The notes under the pieces are model-generated. The model made no database searches. It was given only the letters and a program-made list of their open reading frames with translations, and was not told where the DNA came from. Below are positions 1 through 8,972 of a stretch of 29,919 bases of DNA, piece after piece; the first letter of the stretch is position 1, and the number at the start of each line of letters is the position of its first letter. The DNA lies in the NCBI GenBank assembly GCA_003990745.1, contig RBNI01000515.1, positions 1 to 29,919 of the forward strand, read 5' to 3'. A program made the translations under genes and the position numbers. Source of the DNA: Jimgerdemannia flammicorona (Eukaryota; Mucoromycota; Endogonomycetes; Endogonales; Endogonaceae).

Positions 1-1
1 G

Positions 2-364
2 GGGGAGGGATGGGGGAGAGGGGGAGAGCTTCGCCAGCGGCTGGTGGGGGGAGTTGGGGACGAGTGGCTGACCCTTGGGTGGGCCTTGGCGATCTGGGTT
101 GGGCTGGCTGGACATTGGGCTCGTGTCTTTGAAGAAGGATGGCAAGTTGGGGTTGGGGACAAGTTGGCCCATTGGGAATGGTTACTTTTGGACATTTTGA
201 ATGGGTGGTGGCAAGGGTGGGGGCTGGGGGGAGGGCGGCACCAGGGGTTGGTGGGACGCATCTCTCAGAAGAGCAGTGGAAGGATTCGAGTTGTGGGTGG
301 TCGGGTGGTGCTTGGGCAGGGGGTGTTGGAAGGGGGAGACCTGGGCCCACGGGGCATTGGTTGA
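2..364 (+). pseudogene. LINE ORF2 C-terminal tail, partial
   Basis: The frame is open from the window edge to a TGA at 362-364. Around positions 40-150 it reads GVGDEWLTLGWALAIWVGL and then GHWARVFEEGWQ. This aligns with the ORF2 end of the second LINE copy (GVGDSWLTVGW, VFEEGWQ, near 21570-21660), which fixes frame and identity. After about position 150 the two copies diverge, and the end of this reading may not be the ancestral stop. The segment lies downstream of the Cys/His knuckle, so no catalytic motif is expected or seen. Confidence 0.7.
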
Positions 365-428
365 AGGGAAGTGCAATATTGTATTATTAGTGTTATAGAT
401 TTTGGTAATAAAGGGCAGTCCAAGTGAC

Positions 429-471
<43 letters not shown>
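365..471 (+). other. LINE 3' UTR and poly(A) tail
   Basis: A short 3' UTR contains AATAAA (within 407-413) about 20 bases before a run of 40 A residues at 432-471. The final TGACTAT before the A run is shared with the other LINE 3' end. A genomic A run with a polyadenylation hexamer just upstream is the usual trace of target-primed reverse transcription. Confidence 0.85.
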
Positions 472-474
<3 letters not shown>

Positions 475-479
475 ATTAT

Positions 480-960
480 ATTGATTTGCCAATTGATTTG
501 AGAGTTCTTCTGAGTGAGTTAAGATTTTCCAAAAATGAGATTATATCTAGAGAGGTGTGTAATATAGAAGGTTTACCTTATAGTATAGTTTTTGAGTTAT
601 AGAAGTGCATTCTTATATATCTTGAAAAGTTCTATAATGTTTTATTTTTAAATATGGTACTGTTTTTTTTCTAGATTTCTTTATATCTTGAGGTAGAATT
701 TATCAGCCATTTCTTAGTCAAGGTAGTATTTGCTTACTCAACTATCAATAAGGACTTCAATAGGATTTCCTTCAATTTTTCCTTAAAGACAGATATATTT
801 TATATTGATTTCTTACTAGATAGTAATTGTTTCTAAAGTAGTTTCTTCTTCTCAATCTAATGCTTCTTTATCTTTATCATTGATATTCTTGATATCTTCA
901 TCTCATTATTCTGGAATAATTGATTTATATATCTTAGATTCAATGATATATATAATGTAT
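480..960 (-). pseudogene. Retropepsin-like protease of family 2, decayed
   Basis: Minus-strand reading gives GNPIEVLIDS, a stop, then VSKYYLDQEMADKF (732-760 and leftward), with stops standing for Gln or Gly/Trp codons. LIDSG is the expected active-site pattern of an LTR-retrotransposon aspartic protease (D-T/S-G). Further along, YNLIFGKS-stop-LTQKNSQINW (about 483-545) matches the common gypsy pattern in which a Y-D-L-I-L-G segment precedes a W-L segment after the protease. The A tail of the LINE at 471/472 cuts the reading. No function is retained. The domain call rests on these two motifs and the position after gag and dUTPase. Confidence 0.65.
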
Positions 961-1114
961 TTTCCTATATACTCAAAACAGTATATCTTGATTCTATATA
1001 GGCATCATTCTGTGGAGATATATCTATCAGTAATGTACTGATATCATTTCTGGTCTCAGTCTTAAGGCTCTTCAATGCAGACAATCTTTTGTATCTTGGT
1101 CTTCTCCTTAGTCT

Positions 1115-1480
1115 TATCAGGGTGCTTTTCTGTTGATCTGAAGGTTTTTTCTATTTCTTCTACTTCAAGATCATTACATGATGGCTTGGGTGATCCATTT
1201 TCCACATATGATTTCAACAGCCTTTTGTCCTTTATTGTGCAGTGGGACCTTGATCTTACTCTTAAATTCTTAGTCTATAACTTCTCTAGTTATGCAGAGT
1301 TTCTCTTCTTTAGTCAGACTACTCTTTTCTGTAAGACAGATATAGGTTCCTTTAGAGATTTTCATTCCAACATCTGTGTTAATAATTGCTTACATATCTG
1401 GTTTAATGGTTACTTCTATACTAGAGTAGAGGTTATAGTCAGCATCAGATTCATGTACTTTGTCTAGAATTTTTACAGTA
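1115..1480 (-). pseudogene. dUTPase-like domain of family 2, decayed
   Basis: dUTPase hydrolyses dUTP to dUMP and pyrophosphate. Read on the minus strand, the motifs of the trimeric family appear in order: motif 1 ADYNLYSSIEVTIKP (about 1400-1443; the usual Asp is Asn, a G-to-A change), then GTYICLTEKSSLT (motif 2, about 1320), REVID-stop-EFKSKIKV (motif 3, about 1275; the VID catalytic region), GKWITQAIM (motif 4, 1178-1203; usually G-D-R-I-A-Q), then after a frame slip VEEIEKTFRSTEK (motif 5 G-F-G-S-T with Gly to Arg). It follows the Gag zinc knuckle by about 35 residues in the same frame and precedes the protease. Stops at 1390-1392 and inside motif 3 make it a pseudogene. Confidence 0.72.
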
Positions 1481-1575
1481 ATATAGAATCTCTTAACCTT
1501 GATTTTCTCAGAGATTTCTTTGGGGTTATTTTCTATCATAGTAATAGTATATAAGAAGGATGGTCCTTTATTCAT

Positions 1576-2116
1576 ATTCTTCTTATCAAGATATTCACAA
1601 GATATATGTCCTCTTTTTTTATAGTGAAAATATACTCTTTTCTTTATAAGTTCTTTTATTTTCTTATTAGACAGTTTCTTGAATCTATCTTGTAGTCTTG
1701 TAAACTTATTTAAGAGTTCATACTTTTTTTCAAATTGATGTTATTTGTCTCTTTTGTTATTGTTTCTGTGCTCTTGTTGGCTATATTCTACTCTTTTGAT
1801 ATTTAGGAGGATTTCCAGTCTTATAGTAAATACTTTAAGATCTTCTTTTCTATTATTATAGAATTATAGATTCTTGAGCTTAGTTCTGACTTTAGCAATA
1901 TGGGCAGAGCTACAGAACTGCTGAATAATTAGCTTCTTTAGGTCTATAGTAGCTATATAGACTTTATAGTTAGAGTGATCATCATCTCTATTACTTGTAA
2001 TAATTCTAGTATAGGTTTCTCAAATAAGAGAGTATATTGATAGGTTGTACCATCGAGTTACTATACCTGTGAAGTGTGTGGCAATCTTCTCTACTTGTGA
2101 GTCTGTAGTTATATAA
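1576..2116 (-). pseudogene. Gag C-terminal half of family 2 with degenerate zinc knuckle
   Basis: Read from 2103 down, the frame gives DSQVEKIATHFTGIVTRWYN, then, past a TGA, NYKVYIATIDLKKLIIQQF and KLSNKKIKELIKKR. This is a helical retrotransposon Gag pattern. It ends in YFHYKKRGHISCEY (1591-1632), the relic of a CX2CX4HX4C knuckle. The first two Cys are Tyr (TGT to TAT), while His and the last Cys remain. The frame is continuous with the dUTPase-like domain downstream. The N-terminal half lies beyond copy A, at 10841-11500. Confidence 0.68.
2113..2116. repeat. Target-site duplication ATAA, left of copy A
   Basis: ATAA directly precedes the 5' LTR of copy A and is repeated at 10837-10840 directly after its 3' LTR. 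Collapsing the two copies restores the family 2 gag frame (codons for Asp-Leu-Tyr-Ile-Thr-Thr), which supports a 4-bp duplication. Confidence 0.75.
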
Positions 2117-2421
2117 TGTAATGGTGACTCTAGAATAATGACATTAGTACAGGAGACAGTCTTTCCTTACAAGCCACCAGATCAGAGTACAAGAAGATCA
2201 TATGGCATATGAGATGAGCAATGATGACCAACTGTGAGTCATTGTGACCACAGTACAAGCATCCTGAGGAATATAAAAGAAGGATCAAGGAACTGCAGTA
2301 ATAGTAACCAACAAGACCCACCAATCTCAAAATAGCTCAAAGACTCACTACAAATGAAATATCTGCTGCCTGCCAAACCTCAAGGTCAAGGAACCACCAA
2401 GGCATCTTAGTCAAAGAAAGG

Positions 2422-3198
2422 ATGTTCCAAGATATCAGAAGAGCCATGAGAACCTGCTCAAGAAGGACTCCTAGTGTCAACCTGGGTACTGGTGACTCTT
2501 ATCATTATATTCTCTACCATCATGAAATTGAAACAAGGATTACTATTGCTACCAAATGCCTCCAAATATGGCAGAAGTACAAAATAGGAAACCTCCTCTG
2601 CTGGGAGTTCCTACAGAACAGCACTCAAGAGCTACAAGATGCCACTCCTATAGATATATATGAAATGAGGACAGCTAAGAAGATCCATCAGATCTTCAGG
2701 CATGTATCATGGTTAATCCCCAACTTGGAGTATGTTAGAGTCTCAGATTTCAGAGACCTGTCATCCTGCCATATCAATGTACTAGAAGCCAGGGTGGCTA
2801 CAGAAGCCCAGTTCACTATCACCTTCAATAGTGATGAAGTAGAAGACTTCTGGCATCCTATCCTCCAGGACAACCCAGACCAATTTCTGTAAGGATTGAT
2901 CTCAGTATTCCAAGGTCCAAGCATTCAGGTTAGACATCCCCAAGACCCCACATTTGTCCCCTATTTTGTAGAAGAGAACCTCATAGACTGGAGAGCTCCA
3001 GACCTCCTTCCCACTACCAAATGTGATGACATCATTGGTGATGACATTATTCTACATGACATTGACCTATGCAAAATGCATGACCTATGTGAAACACACA
3101 ACCTACATGATGATGATGAATTCATAGACCTCATCTCCTTTGAAGACATCCTGACCTCTGATGATGAAGCCCCTATGGTCTTGAACATTCTGCTCTAA
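2422..3198 (+). pseudogene. LTR-encoded ORF (U3), copy A 5' LTR; function unknown
   Basis: A reading frame of 258 sense codons is interrupted once by TAA at 2890-2892, where copies B and A-3' have CAA. It starts MFQDIRRAM; a longer start seen in the copy B 3' LTR (MPAACQTS) is ATA here. The middle is well conserved (IPNLEYVRVSDFRDLSSC, VEDFWHPILQDNPDQFL). The C-terminus is acidic and rich in Asp, His and Cys (CDDIIGDDII, HDDDEFIDLISFEDI) and ends VLNILL. Compared with the copy B 5' LTR, several indels change the C-terminal length yet the frame and final LL-stop are kept. I recognise no family. It lies upstream of the LTR's TATA box, so in the 3' LTR it would be the last ORF of the element's RNA. 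No signal peptide or clear membrane helix is visible. Confidence 0.7.
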
Positions 3199-3390
3199 GT
3201 CTCCTGGTTATACTGAATAATGCCAGCACTGGTATTCTGATGTGATACCGAATTATATCAGCATCCTGAACCTGTACAACCATCAGTGCCGACCCTGGAA
3301 CTTAGCAGTTTTTTCTGTCCTGGCATTTTATTTTAGTTATTGGAATTTATATTTAGCTTTATATCTTAGCAACCATTAAATTATATTTTG

Positions 3391-3398
3391 TATAAATA
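3391..3398 (+). promoter_or_regulatory. TATA box of copy A 5' LTR
   Basis: TATAAATA occurs at the same LTR position in the 5' and 3' LTRs of copies A and B and, as its complement, in LTR C. It sits about 20 bases before AATAAA and about 230 bases before the LTR end, a normal U3/R layout. Confidence 0.7.
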
Positions 3399-3417
3399 CT
3401 CCTCTTATTTCCTCTAA

Positions 3418-3423
3418 AATAAA
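3418..3423 (+). terminator. Polyadenylation signal AATAAA in LTR A
   Basis: AATAAA followed by GTCAG is conserved in all five LTRs. Being close behind the TATA box, it implies a short R region or signal use only from the 3' LTR. Confidence 0.6.
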
Positions 3424-3629
3424 GTCAGTCAATTCAGTACAATACACACACTTCCTTACAAGTAATCTAAGAGATAACAAGACAGTTAAAGATAAGAAGT
3501 TTGAGGACTATAAGACCTTGGGAAGGCACTCCAATAAGAACTTGCTTATAACAAACTTGAGTTAGTCTAAGAGATACACCTTGAAGAGAATCTGGCATAT
3601 TTGAAGGACTCAGTGACTACTACATGACA

Positions 3630-3749
3630 ACTTGGTGTCCATTGGCTGGTAATTAAAGATGAATCCCTCACTTTCAAGCTGAAAAATAAACAACCCCCAC
3701 AACAACTACTCTGACTACAAGAGTCACCCCTGCAAGTATTCAAGACAAG
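3630..3749 (+). other. Copy A leader with candidate primer-binding site
   Basis: TGGTGTCCATTGGCTGG begins at 3633, three bases after the LTR; copy B has TGGTGCCCATTGGCTGG. A leading TGG complementary to a tRNA 3' CCA is expected here. I cannot name the tRNA. The rest is an untranslated leader up to the gag ATG at 3750. Confidence 0.6.
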
Positions 3750-5009
3750 ATGGAAATGCATCCCCCCACATTCTATGGATATACTATTGAAGTGTCAATC
3801 CTGACCTTCATTGAAGACTTTGAACAATTTGCTGCTGTATGAGCCCTTGGTGTGGATGCACAATTGGCCCTTCTATCAGTCAGTCTCAGAGAACCTGTCA
3901 GAGATAAGTTCAATGTAGCTACTATTGCTGATAATGGTGCAGCAAAACTTGCCAACATGAAGGCCTTCCTCAGAACAATATATTATCCTGAAGAAATCAA
4001 GTAAGCTCTCAAGGATCAACTCAATACTATCTACCAGGGACTTAGTGAAGATCCCAACTCATTCTATACCCAAATCTACCACTAGATTGTCTTGGCTGGC
4101 TATGATGATGCCCTCAAGGAACAAATAGCAGATTCAATCTTCCTCAAAGGAGTTTACCCTGAAATTGCCCTAGCAATCCAGTCTACTCCAGCTGCACTGA
4201 CCCTTGATCAGAAAGTGGTCTTTGTACAGAAATATTGAACTGCCAGACACCCTGCCAAACACTCAATCGAGAAAATAACTGGCATCAATATAGAGCCATC
4301 AAAGCTAACTAGTATCATATCTGCCACAGTTGTAAACAGAAAACCAACCCCACTTACTCCCAAGGCAGCCAAAGCTGACCCAGTGGAAGAACTCACCAAG
4401 CAGTTCACCGAGATAACTGCACACCTTGGTGACATTGTTAGAGAAGTCTGAAGCACCAATAGGAGACCAGTGCAGAGATTTGCAGCTACTACAGAAGAAC
4501 ACAATATCACATGCTTCAGATGTGGAGAAGAAGGCCACTATGCAAAGAATTGCATGACCAAAACAAGACACAAAGCCCAACCAAGCAATGCTAGCAGAAC
4601 CAGAGAACAAACCAATTTAGTAGTCATCGAGGAGATTGGTGACACAGATGATGAAGAATACTATGAGGAGCTCGAATTCTACCCTACTACTCAAGGTACC
4701 AGAACCCGGTCCAAGCCCTATGATAAGAAGAGCAATAGCAAGCCAGTTGGAAGACCAAAGAAGACCCTAGCTGTCACTATTCAAAGCAAGACCCAATCTG
4801 AGGAGATTGATCAAGACATGGAGTTAGATGAAGCTGCCTGCCAAATCATTGAAGACACTACTCTAGTCTCAGGAGAAAGTGAAAGCAAGAAGGAACAGAA
4901 GCTGTGCAAGACCAAGATCTACTAGTATGATATCTACAAGAACCTCAAGGAACAGAAGGTCAATGCTACTTTTGGACAACTAGCTGAAGTCTCTGCCTTC
5001 AGACAGCAG
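3750..5009 (+). pseudogene. gag of copy A, decayed
   Basis: Gag would assemble the virus-like particle. The frame starts MEMHPPTFYGY at 3750 and parallels the intact gag of copy B. Stops lie at 3840 (TGA), 4002 (TAA), 4083 (TAG), 4236 (TGA), 4449 (TGA) and 4923 (TAG); at most of them copy B has CAA or CAG. A complete CCHC zinc knuckle, CFRCGEEGHYAKNC, is at 4512-4553, better kept than in copy B. After it comes an acidic, Lys/Glu-rich tail leading in the same frame into the protease. Confidence 0.85.
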
Positions 5010-5477
5010 TTGAGAGTAGGACTTGCAACTACTGCCAAGAATCAAAAGTACAAGATTGTAGAAGCTCACAATGCACAGAAAGAATCCGAAAACTCAGGTG
5101 AAGAATCTGAAGACCAGTACAAGACATCAGCCTATACCCCATGTCAGATTGAAGACTGTATCTTTAATGCCATCATTGATACCAGTGTTGGAGGATGCCT
5201 CATGAGCAAGAAGACAATTGACCACCTAGGTTGGGATATTGAAGAGTCCACCAAGATGGTCTATGTTACAGCAGATAATATATGAGCTACCCTCCTTGGC
5301 AAAATCTAAGAAGTCCCCATCAAGATAGGAGGAGCTACCATTCCAGTAGATATGATTGTTACAAGCACCACCAACTATAACATCCTCATTGATAACCAAT
5401 GGCTTCACAAGGCCAAGACCATCATTGACCTCAATACCCAGAAGATGCAGATCAACTATAGAGGAAGAAAGGTATGA
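5010..5477 (+). pseudogene. Retropepsin-like protease of copy A
   Basis: This is the aspartic protease that would cleave Gag-Pol. It is in the gag frame (no gag/pol frameshift). The active site reads IIDTSVGGCL (5178-5186 is DTS); the expected Gly of DTG is Ser, GGT to AGT. The flap/second-half region follows: NYNILIDNQWLHKAK (5368-5412), equivalent to the conserved I-L-G segment of retropepsins. Stops at 5283 (TGA), 5307 (TAA) and 5475 (TGA) break it; those at 5283 and 5475 recur in copy B. Confidence 0.8.
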
Positions 5478-5890
5478 GTCTCTATCAATGTCTACAAAGG
5501 AGTCCTACTAGACATGGAGGAAGGAGATGAAGAGAACACAGAGGTCTTCATATACTTGGTGAACAAGAACAAGAACAAGACACCTAAGCTCACAGATGAG
5601 CAGTGGTATAACAAGATCATTGATGGCTATACCCCTCAAGGAAGATGCCCCCATGGTACTAGGATATACTGCTCTGAATACCTGAATGACTGCTGGTCCT
5701 ATATCAGTGAAGTCAGGAAAATCCACCAACAGAAACACAAGCAAGAAGCTGCTGAAGTAAAAAGGAAAGCCAAAGAAGATGACCAGCCTCCAGAGCTTCA
5801 GACTGACAGTGATGATGAGAAGGAATAAGAATCAGACATCACTCTCAAGGTCAAGAAGTTTCACCCTAAAGCCAAGATCTCAGAATATAA
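5478..5890 (+). pseudogene. Cys-rich linker between protease and dUTPase, copy A; unknown function
   Basis: About 135 codons separate the protease from the dUTPase in the same frame. They include an acidic start (EEGDEENTE), a compact Cys-containing stretch (GRCPHGTRIYC, then NDCW) and a long charged segment (KKAKEDDQPPELQ type), ending in a TAA at 5826-5828. Copy B keeps the same pattern with one extra Cys. It may be a spacer, a small metal-binding unit or part of Pol. I recognise no named domain. Confidence 0.55.
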
Positions 5891-5894
5891 GACT

Positions 5895-6270
5895 GAAGGA
5901 GCCATAGAAATAAACCTTGCCAGTATTCAAGATGCTACCCTTGAACCACAGACCACCACCCTACTGGATACTGGAATTGGAGTCAAGCTGCCAGAAAACC
6001 ATGCTGGAATTATCAAGACCAGGAGCAGTCTGGTCAAAAGTGAAATCTCAGTTGAAGGAGGAGTAATTGACCCTGATTACACTGGCAAGATCTTTCTCAT
6101 AGTCAGGAATTACAACCCCACCACCCCATTTGAAGTCAAGAAGTATGACAGGATTGGCCAGATTCTGATCCATGAAATCAAGAAGCCCAAGATCATAGAA
6201 GTCATTGAACTCATCAAGATCAAGAGAGGAGAACAAGGCTTTGGATCTCTGGAAGAGGAGCCTATGCTGC
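5895..6270 (+). pseudogene. dUTPase domain of copy A Pol
   Basis: The domain would remove dUTP during reverse transcription. Motifs in order: motif 1 AIEINLAS (5904-5924; catalytic-pocket Asp changed to Asn, GAC to AAC, with copy B keeping MDLAS), RSSL (motif 2), GVIDPDYTGKI (motif 3, with Asp and Tyr present), YDRIGQILI (motif 4, about 6145) and RGEQGFGS (motif 5). A single-base deletion after GFGS at about 6248 (GGATCTCTGG here, GGATCTACTGG in copy B) shifts everything downstream into another frame. The domain sits between protease and RT. Confidence 0.85.
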
Positions 6271-7340
6271 CATTAAGATTACCAAACTTGAGCATAAGAA
6301 AGATAAGGACCAGAACAAGCATATATATACTATTGGAGAAAACTTTCTCCTAGAAGAATAACTTCTTAAGATCCTGCATCAGAATGAAGAAGTACTTGCC
6401 ATAGACTTCAGAGATATCCACAATCAAGAACCCAAGTACTACCATGAAGTTGACACTGGTGATACCAAGCCCATCTACCAGAAAGCCAGACCCATACCAC
6501 CTGCCTACAGAGAATGGCTGTGAGCAGAACTCAAGGAAATAGAAGAAGCTAGAATCATCTAGCAAGCTATTAGCCCCTGGGCCTCACCCATTGTCCTTGC
6601 CCCAAAGAAAGGAAGCAAGCCTGGAGAGTTTGTGCCAAGACTCTGTATTGACTACAGGAAGCTCAATGCCATCACCAAGAAGGATAGGCAGCTCTTGCCA
6701 AATATTCAAGAAATCCTTACCACTCTTGGAAGTGAAGCCAAATACTACACCACCCTGGATCTGTTCTCAGGCTTCCATCAGATTGGTCTCACTCAAGATG
6801 CCAGTGAGAAATCAGCCTTCATCACACCTGACACCACTTATATCTACCTGTGAATGCCATTTGGAATGTGCAATGCCCCAGCAAGTTTTCAGCAAATGAT
6901 GAACAGAGTCTTCAGTAATGAGATTGGAAAATGGCTCTTTGTCTATGTTGATGATGTGATCATCTTCAGTAACACTGCATGGAAACATGTCAATCATATA
7001 CAGCTAGCCCTCAAGAAGCTCAAGGAGCATGGCCTTTACATCAAGCCCAAGAAATGCAAGTTCGTAGCTCAGGAAATCGCCTATCTAAGACACATCATCA
7101 ACCAGACCAGAATCCACACAGACCCTATGAAGATTGAGGCTGTTGCAGCCTATCTGAGACCCAGAATAACCACAGAAGTCCATGCCTTCCTTGGACTGGC
7201 CAGCTACTACAGAAGGTTCATCAAAGGATACTCTAATATTACAGCACCTATCTACGAGCTACTGAAGAAGGAGACCAAATTTGAATAGACCAAGGAACAC
7301 CAAGAAACCTTCAATGAACTCAAGACCAGGTTGACTCAAG
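6271..7340 (+). pseudogene. Reverse transcriptase of copy A
   Basis: This is an RNA-dependent DNA polymerase of Ty3/gypsy type. It reads SPWASPIVLAPKK (motif 1 area, 6573-6609), RLCIDYRKLNAITKKDR (6637-6687), TTLDLFSGFHQIGL (6748-6790), MPFGMCNAPASFQQ (6854-6895), FVYVDDVIIFS (YVDD at 6944-6955) and FLGLASYYRRFIKGYS (about 7190-7235). The catalytic Asp residues are present. Stops at 6521 (TGA, shared with copy B), 6851 (TGA for CGA) and 7286 (TAG for TGG) disable it. The frame differs from gag because of the deletion near 6248. Confidence 0.9.
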
Positions 7341-7885
7341 CACCTATTCTCAGAAGACCAGATTGGAACCTAGAATTTATCCTACAGACAGATGTGAGTA
7401 CTATAGAACTTAGAGCAGTCCTAGCTCAGAAAAAAGATGGACATGAATATATCATCTCCTATATAAGCTAAGGTACCTGTGGAGTGGAACAGAACTATAA
7501 GTCATGCAAGCTCAAATGCTTAGCAGTAGTCTGGGCAGTAGACAAGTTCCACTACTACCTAGCTGGGAAACACTTCACTATTCAAACAGACCATTCTGCT
7601 CTTGTCTGGCTATTCCACACTTTGAACTCTAAAGAAATATATGCCAGATGGATCTACAGGCTATAAGAGTATAACTGTACTGTCAAGCACCACTCAGGAA
7701 GAACTAACACCAATGCTGATGCACTCTCAAGGACACCCTGAAATACCCCCATCAAGACTATTCAACATGAATAAAGAGCTATACTATGGATTAATCAGCT
7801 ACCTTTGGCAGTGGAAGATGCCCAACCACCTTAAACCCTGGACAATCACTATCATCAACTGGACTTAAAAACAGTTTGAACTAGA
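7341..7885 (+). pseudogene. RNase H domain and tether of copy A
   Basis: The RNase H would degrade RNA in RNA/DNA hybrids. It reads NLEFILQTD (first Asp, about 7365-7391), then QNYKSCKLKCLAVVWAVDKFHYYLAGKHFTIQTDHSAL (7487-7600), the Glu/Asp signature of gypsy RNase H, and later LNSKEIYARWIYRL. The frame ends with GTT TGA at 7874-7879, and integrase reads in the +1 frame from there. The same change occurs in copy B. Confidence 0.82.
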
Positions 7886-8972
7886 CAACACTATACTCAG
7901 AAAAGAAGGAAAGCTAGTATTACCCAAATATAAGAAGTATCAAGTAATGAAGGAAGTATATGAGCAAGGATAACTAGGAGAAACCAACACATATAACAAG
8001 GTGAGAAGAACCATGTGGTGGTCCAAGATGGAAGAAGACCTGTGCCAATTTGTCAAAGGGTGTGACAAGTGCCAAAAACAGAAACAAGATCAGTAAGACC
8101 AGGCACCCAAGTTATCAAGAATTGAGCCTATCCCCTTCTACTACATCACAATAGATATCATTGGACCACTACCAGTAACATTATCAGGAAACTGCTATAT
8201 TATAGTTATTGTAGACCTCTTCACCAAATAAATAGAGGCAGGAGCATTACAAGAAGCCAATGCTCTCTCTATAGCTAACTTCCTGTACTGAGAAATCATC
8301 TGCCACTATAAGGCACTGAAGCAAATCACAACAGATCATAGCACAGAATTTATCAATGGAATCCATGAGATAATATATCAGAAATACAAGATCCAGCACA
8401 TCAAGACCACTGCATACCACTTTTAAGGAAATGGACAGATAGAGAGAACCAACAAGACCCTCAAGAACATTCTAGTGAAGATCTCAGAGATATATGAGAA
8501 TTGGGATAACTATCTCCTAACTGCCCTCTCTGTCCTATGAGACATATGATCACAGAGTACATGCTTTACTCCAAGAGAACTGCTCTTCAGAGAAGAAGAT
8601 TCTGATAGAACCTCAGCCACAAATCTAGACCTAACTTGGAGATAGGTTGATGCAGATATCTGGAGGCTACACCAAATCAGGAAGAAGGCTGAAGATTACA
8701 TTATCAAGCCACAAGCACTGATAAGAAAGAATGTAGAAAAGAATCATAAGACCCTAGAACCCATCTGAATCAGAAAAAAAGTCCTACTGTATTGAAATAT
8801 AGTAGAAGCCTCATGGTTGCAAAAACTGGAGCCCAAATGGGAAGGACCCTTCTATGTACAAGATATCAAGGGAACTACCTTCTGGCTTAGAAAAATCTCA
8901 GAGACCATACTGCCTACCACAGTATATAGGAACAGACTCAAGAAGTACCATGAACCTATACAAGAGAAGTAA
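7880..8972 (+). pseudogene. Integrase of copy A
   Basis: The integrase would join the cDNA to the target. The frame is +1 relative to RNase H. The N-terminal HHCC zinc region is degraded, with CDKCQKQK at about 8060; the core D appears in AIDIIGPLPV-type sequence near 8150-8175, and the second in the ITTDHSTEF region (8325-8355). GNGQIERTNKTLKNIL (8430-8475) carries the Glu. The C-terminal GPY/F module is clear: LEPKWEGPFYVQDI (about 8828-8870), followed by NRLKKYHEPIQEK. Stops are frequent. No chromodomain follows. Confidence 0.82.

Larger units (their letters stand above)
1..471 (+). mobile_element. LINE (non-LTR retrotransposon) 3' end, fragment 1
   Basis: This is the 3' end of a GC-rich, strongly G-biased LINE whose 5' part lies left of the window. 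It holds the last part of ORF2, a short 3' UTR and a 40-nt poly(A) at 432-471. Its last 30 bases before the A tail (TAATAAAGG, then GTCCAAGTGACTAT) nearly match the end of the LINE at 20622-21974, so both belong to one family. It is inserted in the minus-strand family 2 gypsy element, whose protease begins directly after the A tail. The target duplication cannot be tested because the 5' junction is outside the window. Confidence 0.88.
472..2116 (-). mobile_element. Decayed Ty3/gypsy-like element, family 2, inner part (gag C-half, dUTPase, protease)
   Basis: This AT-rich block reads on the minus strand, from 2116 down to 472, as Gag C-terminal half with zinc knuckle, dUTPase-like domain, then a retropepsin-like domain. 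The LINE at 1-471 cuts it before any reverse transcriptase. Its continuation upstream on the minus strand is 10841-11880; family 1 copy A (2117-10836) separates the halves. Joining 2116 to 10841, with one copy of the 4-bp duplication removed, keeps the gag frame. Stops lie mostly at former Gln, Arg or Trp codons, as expected from C-to-T/G-to-A decay. Confidence 0.8.
2117..3629 (+). repeat. 5' LTR of copy A
   Basis: The 1,513-bp LTR starts TGTAATGG and ends CATGACA. Boundaries come from comparing four LTR copies and from the primer-binding region that follows. U3 carries a long ORF (2422-3198); then come a TATA box (3391-3398) and AATAAA (3418-3423), and the last 200 bases are the putative R-U5. 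Confidence 0.9.

Noticed and set aside
432..471. A runs as assembly artefacts or simple repeats
   Set aside because: Both A runs follow the same LINE 3' end with AATAAA, and one has a clear 17-base target duplication, so they are LINE tails.
1075..1467. A 130-codon plus-strand ORF with a signal-peptide-like start
   Set aside because: It is antisense to the family 2 dUTPase-like domain and protease linker. The minus strand shows ordered domain motifs; the plus reading shows none, and the AT-rich T-biased strand gives hydrophobic residues by composition.
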